From positions 1 through 12,084 of the forward strand of contig JAGWMT010000077.1 in assembly GCA_028871595.1 (NCBI GenBank): a DNA stretch of 12,084 nt, given 5' to 3'. The DNA comes from Elusimicrobiota bacterium. GTDB lineage: Bacteria > Elusimicrobiota > Elusimicrobia > UBA1565 > UBA9628. The position numbers and the translations under genes are program-made. Of the stretch, positions 6,220 through 12,084 are shown piece by piece (within the stretch, counting starts at the first letter, position 1; the number at the start of each line of letters is the position of its first letter). Under the pieces are notes generated by a model, which saw only the letters and a list, made by a program, of their open reading frames with translations, searched no databases and was not told where the DNA came from.

Positions 6220-7278
6220 GTGACCGCGCAATTCATCGACGCCCTTCGTCCCTTGTTCGACTGCCTGGTCGACGGCATCTGCGTGACCGACGACGACGGC
6301 CGGCTCCTGTACGCCAACGCCGCCGCCGGCGAGCTTCTGGGCCCCGCCGCGCGCCAAGCGGATGGCGCCCGGATCTGCGACCTGCTGTGCCGCGTCCTCG
6401 AGGGCTCCCGCGGAGAGACGTCCGACGCGTGCCCGCTCCGGACGGCGGGCGGCGAGACGGACGCCGTCGTGTTCAAGGGTCCGTACCGCCCCACCGGGAA
6501 GGAACTGCGCGTGCGCTGCCTGCGCGTGCGCCTGCCCAGCGTGGAGCGCCGGTTCCTGCTGATCGAGGACGTCTCCACTCAGGCGGAGACTGGGCGCCTC
6601 CGGGAGCAGTGGCGGGAGATGCTCGCCCACGATTTCCGCTCCCCGCTGTCCGTCATGTTCGCCACGCTGCGCTACCTCGAGGACCTGGAGCCCGGGCGCG
6701 CGCTGACCCCCGCGGACAAGGGCTTGGTCGCCGGGGCGGTCCGCAACGGCCGCCGCCTGGAGGCGCTCATCGACGACTTCCTGGAGACCGCGCGGCTGGA
6801 GAGCGGAGCGGTCAAGGCGCGGACGGAAGACGTCGACGCCGCCCGGCTGGCGCGCGAGCTGGTCGACGAGCGCCGCGGCTTCTCCCAGGGCCGCCGCCTG
6901 GAGCTGAACGTCACCGGCGCCCCCGTCGCCCGCGCCGATCCGGAACTGCTGCGGCGCGTCGTCGCGAACCTGTTCGAGAACGCCCTGAAATTCGCGCCCG
7001 CCGGGGGACGGATCACCGTGGAGGCGGCCGAGCGGGACGGGTCCGTCCTGATCTCCGTGGAGGACGACGGCCCGGGCATCGCCCCCGCCGATCTGCCGCG
7101 CCTGTTCGACCGCTTCTACCGCGGCGCCGGGGGCGGGCGCGGGTACGGGCTGGGCCTGGCCTTCTGCCGCGCCGCCGCGGCCGCCATGAACGGGGACGTC
7201 TCGATCCGCTCGGAGCCCGGCGCCGGCACCCGCTTCACGGTGCGCGTCCCGCGCGCCTCCGGGGAGGCCCCGCCATGA
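6220..7278 (+). CDS. Soluble PAS-domain sensor histidine kinase (orphan)
   Basis: The protein has 352 residues. It starts at GTG 6220 with AGGGAGG (6209-6215) just upstream; an in-frame TAA at 6148-6150 limits extension. There is no membrane segment, so it senses in the cytoplasm. Residues about 6-118 form a PAS domain (GICVTDDDGRLLYANAAAGELLG) carrying several cysteines (C53, C57, C71 of ICDLLC and DACPL), a pattern seen in PAS domains that may sense redox or metals. The dimerisation/phosphoacceptor helix has MLAHDFRSPL with His137. The ATPase domain has the N box FENALKF (Asn254), G1 DDGPGI (282-287), F box FDRFYRG (296-302) and G2 GYGLGL (308-313), so it looks active. No response regulator lies in the window, so the phosphorelay partner is elsewhere. 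The stop overlaps the next start as ATGA. Confidence 0.93.
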   Translation: MTAQFIDALRPLFDCLVDGICVTDDDGRLLYANAAAGELLGPAARQADGARICDLLCRVLEGSRGETSDACPLRTAGGETDAVVFKGPYRPTGKELRVRCLRVRLPSVERRFLLIEDVSTQAETGRLREQWREMLAHDFRSPLSVMFATLRYLEDLEPGRALTPADKGLVAGAVRNGRRLEALIDDFLETARLESGAVKARTEDVDAARLARELVDERRGFSQGRRLELNVTGAPVARADPELLRRVVANLFENALKFAPAGGRITVEAAERDGSVLISVEDDGPGIAPADLPRLFDRFYRGAGGGRGYGLGLAFCRAAAAAMNGDVSIRSEPGAGTRFTVRVPRASGEAPP

Positions 7279-7448
7279 GCGTCTTCGCGTCCCTGGTCCG
7301 GGACACGCGCAACGCCCTGCTCGTCCTGTTCAAGCGCGCCCAGCTCGACCTCCTGTCCAGCCGCGCGGAGCGCCAGGTTCGGGAGATGGAGCGCGAGCTG
7401 GAACGCTATTGGGAGGCCATCGGCGATTATTTGGCGAACGACCGCTAG
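7275..7448 (+). CDS. 57-residue helical protein coupled to the histidine kinase
   Basis: This small gene starts with the ATG of the ATGA overlap at the kinase stop and has a strong ribosome binding site inside the kinase gene (GGGGAGG, 7261-7267, 7 nt away). The product begins MSVFASLVRDTRNALLVLFKRA and continues as a highly charged helix (SSRAERQVREMERELERYWEAIGDY). The first half is amphipathic to hydrophobic, and the second half should form a coiled coil. I do not recognise a family. Its tight coupling suggests it works with the kinase, perhaps as a partner or membrane-peripheral anchor; that is inference. Its stop lies just before the ribosome binding site of the next gene, which supports one operon. 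Confidence 0.7.
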   Translation: MSVFASLVRDTRNALLVLFKRAQLDLLSSRAERQVREMERELERYWEAIGDYLANDR

Positions 7449-7454
7449 GAGCCG

Positions 7455-8351
7455 ATGTCCTATAATTGGGGCGTGATCCTTCTCGCGCTCCTCGCCGGAT
7501 TTCTGGCCCTGTCCCCGCCCCATGCCGCCGCCCAGGACGACGCGGAGTTCGCCGTCGACCACCAGGACTGGCATCTGGTCGGCTGGAACGACGAGTGCGG
7601 CGCGGCCTTCACGGTGCTCTCCTACCCGAAGATCGGCGACGCCATCGCCGGCGATCCCATCTCCACCCGGGTGGGCACCATGGTCATTCCCGTGGGCCGG
7701 GAGGAGCCCAACCTGACCTGGACCTTGGAGGCCGACGGGCCGCTCAGCTTCAGCCAGAAGGACCTGGACAAGGCCGAGAAGGATCTGCGCGCCGGCGGCT
7801 TCAGCCGCGCCGGCTTTCCGGAGATCATCCAGGACGCCCCCGTCGCCGACCAGCCCCTGCTGGCGGACGCCATTCTCTCGACGGCCACCCTCCACCCGCG
7901 CGTGAACAAGGGCTGGCCCGCCGCCAAGGATTGGCGCTGGGCCGCGGCCGAGTACAATCCCCTGGGCACCTGCGCCCTGCTGGTCTACGAGAACCGCGAG
8001 CAGCGCAAGCACTACAGCTTCATCCTGCTGCGCGTGTACAATCCCGGCGCGCGCCGGCAGCGCGCCTACGCCCACGCGTCCAACGCGCGCCTGCAGTTCA
8101 ACACCGGGAACCTGGACATCGGCGCCGCCGAGGCCGCGACCGCCGCCCGCCTGGATCCGGGCCTGCCCATCGCGCGCTACGAGCACGCCGCCATGCTGGC
8201 GCTCACCGGCCGCACCGACCAGGCCGTGGACGAACTCAAGGCCGCCGTGAAGCTGGACGAGAAGTACCGCGAAAAGGCCCGCGACGACGAGGACTTCTCC
8301 GACCTGCGCCGTCGCGACGACTTCCGCGCCCTCACCCGCCGCCGTCCTTGA
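7455..8351 (+). CDS. Exported protein with C-terminal TPR repeats, unknown function
   Basis: The protein has 298 residues. The ATG follows AGGAG (7447-7451) by 3 nt and lies 6 nt after the previous stop, so this is the third gene of the kinase operon. Residues 1-27 are a signal peptide (WGVILLALLAGFLALSPPHAAAQ). Residues about 28-195 form a domain I do not recognise, with strand-rich segments such as WHLVGWNDECGAAFTVLSY and TRVGTMVIPVG, and two cysteines (in DECG and GTCALL) that could form a disulfide. Residues about 200-270 hold TPR units (NTGNLDIGAAEAATAARLDP, then TGRTDQAVDELKAAVKLDEK). The end, EDFSDLRRRDDFRAL, is the usual closing motif of TPR proteins. It probably acts in the periplasm or at the cell surface, and it may carry an output or input linked to the kinase. 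An alternative GTG start at 7473 is less likely. Confidence 0.8.
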   Translation: MSYNWGVILLALLAGFLALSPPHAAAQDDAEFAVDHQDWHLVGWNDECGAAFTVLSYPKIGDAIAGDPISTRVGTMVIPVGREEPNLTWTLEADGPLSFSQKDLDKAEKDLRAGGFSRAGFPEIIQDAPVADQPLLADAILSTATLHPRVNKGWPAAKDWRWAAAEYNPLGTCALLVYENREQRKHYSFILLRVYNPGARRQRAYAHASNARLQFNTGNLDIGAAEAATAARLDPGLPIARYEHAAMLALTGRTDQAVDELKAAVKLDEKYREKARDDEDFSDLRRRDDFRALTRRRP

Positions 8352-8376
8352 AAACCCCCTCTCAAGGGGCTATAAT
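8348..8376 (+). promoter_or_regulatory. Strong sigma-70 promoter of metH
   Basis: TTGAAA (8348-8353), an optimal 17-nt spacer and a perfect TATAAT (8371-8376) give a near-consensus promoter. The start of transcription should fall at about 8382-8384, exactly at the 5' edge of the structured leader. The -35 box contains the TGA stop of the upstream TPR gene (8349-8351). The spacer contains an inverted repeat (CCCCT 8356-8360 / AGGGG 8365-8369), which might bind a regulator or end the upstream transcript. Confidence 0.8.
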
Positions 8377-8381
8377 GACTT

Positions 8382-8440
8382 GTCGCAGGCGAGGATTTCC
8401 AGCCGAATTGCCCCGGCCGACCGGGAGCTAAAGAGGCGAC
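8382..8440 (+). promoter_or_regulatory. SAM-II-like riboswitch aptamer in the metH leader
   Basis: The leader carries, in the right order, the conserved blocks of SAM-II (SAM-alpha) riboswitches: GATTT (8394-8398), CCGAATTGC (8403-8411) and AGCTAAAGAGG (8426-8436). In the known SAM-II structure the U-rich loop packs in the groove of helix P2, made by CCG..UUGC pairing with GCUAAA.AGG, and SAM binds there. Here CC/GG and GC/GC can pair in the same way. The gap between GATTT and CCG is 2 nt longer than in the SAM-II crystal sequence I recall. P1 is not clean: a bulged helix of 8382-8393 with 8412-8421 is possible, but it competes with a perfect hairpin (CCCGG 8412-8416 / CCGGG 8421-8425) and with an outer stem GTCGC (8382-8386) / GCGAC (8436-8440). 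The position fits: promoter at its edge, terminator after it, a methionine synthase gene downstream. No family search was possible. Confidence 0.62.
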
Positions 8441-8452
8441 GCTGAACTGGAG

Positions 8453-8477
8453 ACCGCGCCCGCCGGCGCGGTTTTTT
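8453..8477 (+). terminator. Intrinsic terminator in the metH leader (attenuator)
   Basis: ACCGCGCC (8453-8460) and GGCGCGGT (8465-8472) form a perfect 8-bp, mostly GC stem with a 4-nt loop, followed by six Ts (8472-8477). It ends 14 nt before the metH ATG and about 95 nt after the predicted transcription start, so without control it would stop most transcripts before metH. That placement is typical of riboswitch expression platforms. GGCG at 8435-8438 can pair with CGCC at 8457-8460 or 8461-8464 but only weakly, so the antiterminator remains unclear. Confidence 0.85.
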
Positions 8478-8491
8478 CATTTCAGGAGCCC

Positions 8492-11400
8492 ATGAGCCAC
8501 GGAAAACGGTCGTTCGCCGATCGGGGACGCGAGGACGAGCTGCGCGAGCTGCTGCACCGCCGCGTGCTGGTGCTCGACGGCGGCATGGGCACCATGCTCC
8601 AGGCCCAAAACCTGACCGCGGCCGACTTCGGCGGCCCCGAGCTGGAGGGCTGCAACGAGAACCTGATCCTCACGCGGCCGGACGCCATCCAATCGGTCCA
8701 CGAGGCCTACTTCGCCGTCGGGGCCGACATGATTGAGACCGGCACCTTCGGCGCCATCAAGCATGTGCTCGCCGAGTACGGATTAGAAGCCAAGGCGCGG
8801 GAGATCTGCCGTCGCGGCACCGAATTAGGCCGTGCCGCCGCGAAAAAATACGCCACCGCTGATCGCCCATTGTTCGTCGCGGGCTCATTGGGGCCCGGCA
8901 CGAAGGCCATCACCGTCACCGGCGGCATTACTTATGACGAGGTGTTGGTCAATTATGCCGAGGCGACCGCCGGTCTGCTTGAGGGCGGGGCCGACCTGAT
9001 CCTGTTGGAGACCCAACAAGACACGATCAACGTGAAGGCCTCGATGAACGGGATTCAGGAGGCCTTCCAGAAGGCCGGACGCTCCGTGCCCGTCATCTTG
9101 TCGGTCTCCATCGAATCCATGGGCACGATGCTGGGCGGGCAGGACATCTCCGCTTTGGCCGACGCGGTGGCCCACTTCGACCTTTTGGCTTTGGGAATGA
9201 ACTGCGCGACCGGTCCGGATTTCATGACCGACCATCTCCGCACCTTGTCCTCGCTGACGCGCGCGTTCACCATCGTTTACCCGAACGCGGGACTGCCCGA
9301 CGAGAACGGAAACTACAACGAATCCCCCGAGATGCTGGCGAAGAAGATCGCGCGTTTCGCCGACGAAGGCTGGGTCAATTTAGTGGGCGGCTGCTGCGGA
9401 ACGACGCCCAATCATATTAAACAGATCGCCCAAACCGTGATGGGCAAGCCGCCGCGGCGGCCGCACAAGCAGCGCCGCGCGTCGGTGTCGGGCATGGAGT
9501 CTTTGTCCCTGGACGAGGACCGGCGGCCGCTGATCGTGGGCGAGCGCACGAACGTGATCGGCTCGCGCAAGTTCAAGGAGCTGATCGTGGGCGGGGAGCT
9601 GGAGGCCGCGGCCGAGTTGGCGCGCCACCAGGTCCGCGCGGGCGCGCACATCATCGACGTGTGCCTGGCCAACCCGGACCGCGACGAGAAGGAGGACCTG
9701 GTGGCCTTCTTCGAGAAGGCGGTGCGCAAGGTCAAGGTCCCGTTCATGATCGACTCCACCGACGCGGCGGTCATGGAGGAAGCGCTCAAGCGCGCCCCGG
9801 GCAAGTGCGTGCTGAACTCCGTCAATTTGGAGGACGGCGAGGAGCGCTTCGAGGCCGTCATCCCCTTGGTCCACACGTACGGCGCGGCCTTGGTGGTGGG
9901 CACCATCGACGAGGACAAGATCATGGGCATGGGCCTGACGCGCGCCCGCAAACTCGCCATCGCCGAGCGGTCCTTCAATCTATTGGCGACGAAGTACGGG
10001 ATCGCGCCCGAGGACATCATTTTCGATCCGTTGGTCTTTCCGGCCGGAACGGGAGACAAGAATTATTGGGGGTCCGCGGTCGAGACGATCGAAGGGATAC
10101 GTTTGATCAAGGCCGCCATGCCCCGCTGCCGCACGATCCTGGGCATATCCAACGTGTCGTTCGGTCTTCCTCCCGCGGGACGAGAAATCCTCAACTCAGT
10201 GTTTTTACATCACTGCGTCGAGGCCGGATTGGATATGGCCATCGTGAACGCCGAGAAATTGGCGCGATATTCGCAGATACCCGACGTCGAGAAGAAACTG
10301 GCCTGGGACCTTCTCTCTTGGAAGGGCCCCGGAGATCCGGCGCATCCCAAGGAGTTCGACGCCGTGTCGGTCTTCTCCGAGCACTTCCGGGCGGTCAAAA
10401 CGGTGGAGAAATCCCCGTCGGAACGTTTGAAATTACCCATCAACGAACGCGTCGCCAAAAACGTCGTCGAGGGTTCCCAAGAAGGTCTCCGCGTTGATCT
10501 CGACGAACTGCTCAAGACGTTGAAACCGTTGGAGGTCATCAACGGACCTCTCATGGCGGGCATGGACGAGGTCGGACGACTGTTCGGCGCCAACACGATG
10601 ATCGTGGCCGAAGTGCTCCAATCGGCCGAGGTCATGAAAGCGGCGGTCGCGCATCTCGAACCGCACATGACCGTCGCGGACTCCGCCACGCGCGCCACGA
10701 TTCTTTTGGCGACCGTCAAAGGCGATGTGCACGACATCGGCAAAAATCTCGTCCACATCATCCTCAAGAACAATGGTTATAAAGTCGTGGATCTCGGCAT
10801 CAAGATCGCGCCCGAGCAGCTCTTGGCCGCCGTGAAGGAGCACAAGCCGGACGCGATCGGCCTGTCGGGGTTGCTGGTCAAGTCGGCCCAAATGATGGTC
10901 ATCACCGCCGAGGACCTCACCGCCGCCGGCATCCGCCTGCCCGTGCTGGTGGGCGGCGCCGCGCTGTCTCCGCGCTTCACGGCCAAGCGCATCGCCCGGG
11001 CCTACGACGGGCCGGTGTTCTACGCGAAGGACGCGATGACCGGGCTGTCTTTGGCCAACGACTATTTCGGCGAGAAGCGCGAGGTCCTGCTGAACAAGAA
11101 CCGGGAGATCCAGGAATACCTGCGCACGGAGTCGCCCACGGCGGCGGTCACCGACGCGGCCGCGGTGGCCGAGACGCCGCGCTTCACGGTGACGCACGCC
11201 GAACCGCCCCCGGCGCCGCCGGACCTGAAGCTGCACGTCGTGTCCGACTTCGACGTGGAGGAGATATTCAAGTACGTGAACCCCATCATGCTGTACGGAA
11301 AACATTTGGGGCTCCGGGGAAATTTGGAGCAGCTTCTTCGCGATAAGAACCCCAAAGCGGTGGAGCTCACGAAGCGCGTCCAGGCTCTCCAGGACGAAAT

Positions 11401-12028
11401 TCTCGAAAAGAAGATGATCACCGCCAAGGCCGTGTATAAATTCTTCGCCGCGAACAGCGACGGCGACAAAATCCATCTGTACGACTCGCCGAAGGCGGCC
11501 GTTCCGCTGGCCAGTTTCGACTTCCCGCGCCAGCCCTCGGGCGAGCGCCTGTGCCTGGCCGATTTCGTCCGCCCCGCCTCCGACGGCCGCGATTACGTGG
11601 GGATGTTCGTGGTCACCTGCGGGGCCGGCATCCGGGCTTTGTCCGACACGTACCGGGACTCCGGGGAATACCTGCGCTCCCACGCGCTTCAGGCCGTCGC
11701 CGTCGAGTCGGCCGAGGGCTTCGCGGAGCTGCTGCATGACCGCCTGCGCAAGATGTGGGGCATCGGCGACCCCGCCGGGCTGCCGGTGCGCGAGAAGTTC
11801 CAGGGGCACTACCGCGGCAAGCGCTTCAGCTTCGGCTACCCGGCCTGCCCGAACCTGGAGGACCAGACCAAGCTGTTCGCTTTGCTCCAGCCCGAGAAGC
11901 ACGTGGGCGTGGAGCTGACCGAGGGCTTCATGATGGAACCGGAGGCCAGCGTGTCGGCCTTGGTCTTCCATCATCCGCAGACGCGCTACTTCTCCGTGGG
12001 AGAAGCCGCGATCGCCGCGGCGGAGTGA
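8492..12028 (+). CDS. metH: Cobalamin-dependent methionine synthase MetH
   Basis: The protein has 1178 residues with the full four-module layout. It moves a methyl group from 5-methyltetrahydrofolate through methylcobalamin to homocysteine, making methionine in the cytoplasm. The homocysteine module (about 24-320) has LDGGMGTML and the zinc ligands Cys238 (GMNCATG), Cys301 and Cys302 (GGCCGTTPNH). The folate module (about 345-610) has VGERTNVIGSRKF and DPLVFPAGTGDKNYWG. The cap plus B12 module (about 645-880) has GDVHDIGKN with His747 as the lower cobalt ligand, LSGLLVKS (791-798) and VGGAALS. The reactivation module (about 915-1175) has YVNPIMLYGKHLGLRG and the SAM-binding RFSFGYPACPNLED (1111-1124). 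All key residues are present. The start has AGGAG (8484-8488) 3 nt upstream. Expression seems set by the strong promoter, leader aptamer and terminator upstream. Codon use alternates between GC-rich and AT-leaning blocks. Confidence 0.98.
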   Translation: MSHGKRSFADRGREDELRELLHRRVLVLDGGMGTMLQAQNLTAADFGGPELEGCNENLILTRPDAIQSVHEAYFAVGADMIETGTFGAIKHVLAEYGLEAKAREICRRGTELGRAAAKKYATADRPLFVAGSLGPGTKAITVTGGITYDEVLVNYAEATAGLLEGGADLILLETQQDTINVKASMNGIQEAFQKAGRSVPVILSVSIESMGTMLGGQDISALADAVAHFDLLALGMNCATGPDFMTDHLRTLSSLTRAFTIVYPNAGLPDENGNYNESPEMLAKKIARFADEGWVNLVGGCCGTTPNHIKQIAQTVMGKPPRRPHKQRRASVSGMESLSLDEDRRPLIVGERTNVIGSRKFKELIVGGELEAAAELARHQVRAGAHIIDVCLANPDRDEKEDLVAFFEKAVRKVKVPFMIDSTDAAVMEEALKRAPGKCVLNSVNLEDGEERFEAVIPLVHTYGAALVVGTIDEDKIMGMGLTRARKLAIAERSFNLLATKYGIAPEDIIFDPLVFPAGTGDKNYWGSAVETIEGIRLIKAAMPRCRTILGISNVSFGLPPAGREILNSVFLHHCVEAGLDMAIVNAEKLARYSQIPDVEKKLAWDLLSWKGPGDPAHPKEFDAVSVFSEHFRAVKTVEKSPSERLKLPINERVAKNVVEGSQEGLRVDLDELLKTLKPLEVINGPLMAGMDEVGRLFGANTMIVAEVLQSAEVMKAAVAHLEPHMTVADSATRATILLATVKGDVHDIGKNLVHIILKNNGYKVVDLGIKIAPEQLLAAVKEHKPDAIGLSGLLVKSAQMMVITAEDLTAAGIRLPVLVGGAALSPRFTAKRIARAYDGPVFYAKDAMTGLSLANDYFGEKREVLLNKNREIQEYLRTESPTAAVTDAAAVAETPRFTVTHAEPPPAPPDLKLHVVSDFDVEEIFKYVNPIMLYGKHLGLRGNLEQLLRDKNPKAVELTKRVQALQDEILEKKMITAKAVYKFFAANSDGDKIHLYDSPKAAVPLASFDFPRQPSGERLCLADFVRPASDGRDYVGMFVVTCGAGIRALSDTYRDSGEYLRSHALQAVAVESAEGFAELLHDRLRKMWGIGDPAGLPVREKFQGHYRGKRFSFGYPACPNLEDQTKLFALLQPEKHVGVELTEGFMMEPEASVSALVFHHPQTRYFSVGEAAIAAAE

Positions 12029-12084
12029 TGTTGATCCTTCCGGCGCTACTGCTCGCGGCGTCGGCGCGGGCGGCGACGCCGGAG
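12028..12084 (+). CDS. Start of an exported-protein gene (3' end outside window)
   Basis: An ATG at 12028 shares its A with the metH stop TGA (12026-12028), a TGATG-type overlap that suggests translational coupling. GGAG (12022-12025) lies just before it. The 19 visible codons, MLILPALLLAASARAATPE, read as a short hydrophobic signal peptide with a likely cut after ARA. Nothing about function can be said from this fragment. Confidence 0.6.
   Translation, partial: MLILPALLLAASARAATPE

Noticed and set aside
7461..7466. TATAAT just inside the exported TPR gene, with a GTG 6 nt downstream, suggesting a leaderless start at 7473.
   Set aside because: No -35 at proper spacing, and the ATG at 7455 has AGGAG upstream and follows the previous gene closely. 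The bases simply encode Tyr-Asn.
8449..8464. GGAGACC followed by GCGCC, resembling the B12 box of cobalamin riboswitches.
   Set aside because: The rest of a cobalamin riboswitch (about 200 nt, with its other conserved boxes) is absent, the leader is only about 110 nt, and these bases belong to the terminator arm.
10433..11974. A 513-codon minus-strand frame inside metH.
   Set aside because: His/Gln/Gly/Val-rich antisense shadow of a fully conserved gene, with no motif of its own.
1..12084. Search for defence systems, prophage, IS elements, CRISPR, tRNA or rRNA.
   Set aside because: No direct repeats with spacers, no transposase or integrase motifs and no tRNA-like folds were seen. The genes are housekeeping or envelope functions.

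Overview
The window is a high-GC, gene-dense stretch of a bacterial chromosome. The organism looks Gram-negative: there is a BamE-like lipoprotein with a lipobox, exported TPR proteins, a C+ (Cys-rich) form of ribosomal protein bL28, RecG and cobalamin-dependent MetH. I cannot assign a phylum from the sequence. Elusimicrobiota or a similar high-GC, environment-dwelling lineage is only a weak guess. I see no phage, IS, integrase, CRISPR, tRNA or rRNA.

Layout. (1) Plus strand, 2-1365: the 3' end of a TPR-repeat gene, coupled by an ATGA overlap to a lipoprotein with a BamE-like N-terminus and Sel1-like repeats. (2) Minus strand, 3838 down to 1460: rpmB, a GT-C-like polytopic membrane protein, and a small secreted coiled-coil protein with its own promoter. 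The two groups converge on 1366-1459, a gene-free strip packed with four hairpins. (3) rpmB and recG diverge from a 41-bp gap in which two promoters seem to share the same TATA bases. rpmB looks leaderless. (4) Plus strand, 3880-5970: recG. (5) A non-coding gap at 5971-6219 holds three inverted repeats, two of them perfect palindromes. (6) Plus strand, 6220-8351: a soluble PAS histidine kinase with no response regulator beside it, a coupled 57-residue helical protein, and an exported TPR protein. (7) Plus strand, 8348-12028: a near-consensus promoter, a structured leader that looks like a SAM-II-type riboswitch, an intrinsic terminator, then metH. An exported-protein gene begins in the last 57 bases, overlapping the metH stop.

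The most notable element is the metH leader. MetH makes methionine, the precursor of S-adenosylmethionine (SAM). The leader carries, in order, the sequence blocks that form the SAM-II ligand site (GATTT, CCGNATTGC, GCTAAANAGG), and a GC-rich terminator hairpin with a T-run follows before the start codon. This fits feedback attenuation of metH by SAM. Its outer pairing does not match a textbook SAM-II pseudoknot cleanly, so it may be a variant. Other points worth a look are a recurring stop-codon/-35/hairpin promoter layout, overlapping divergent promoters, and alternating blocks of codon usage inside recG and metH.
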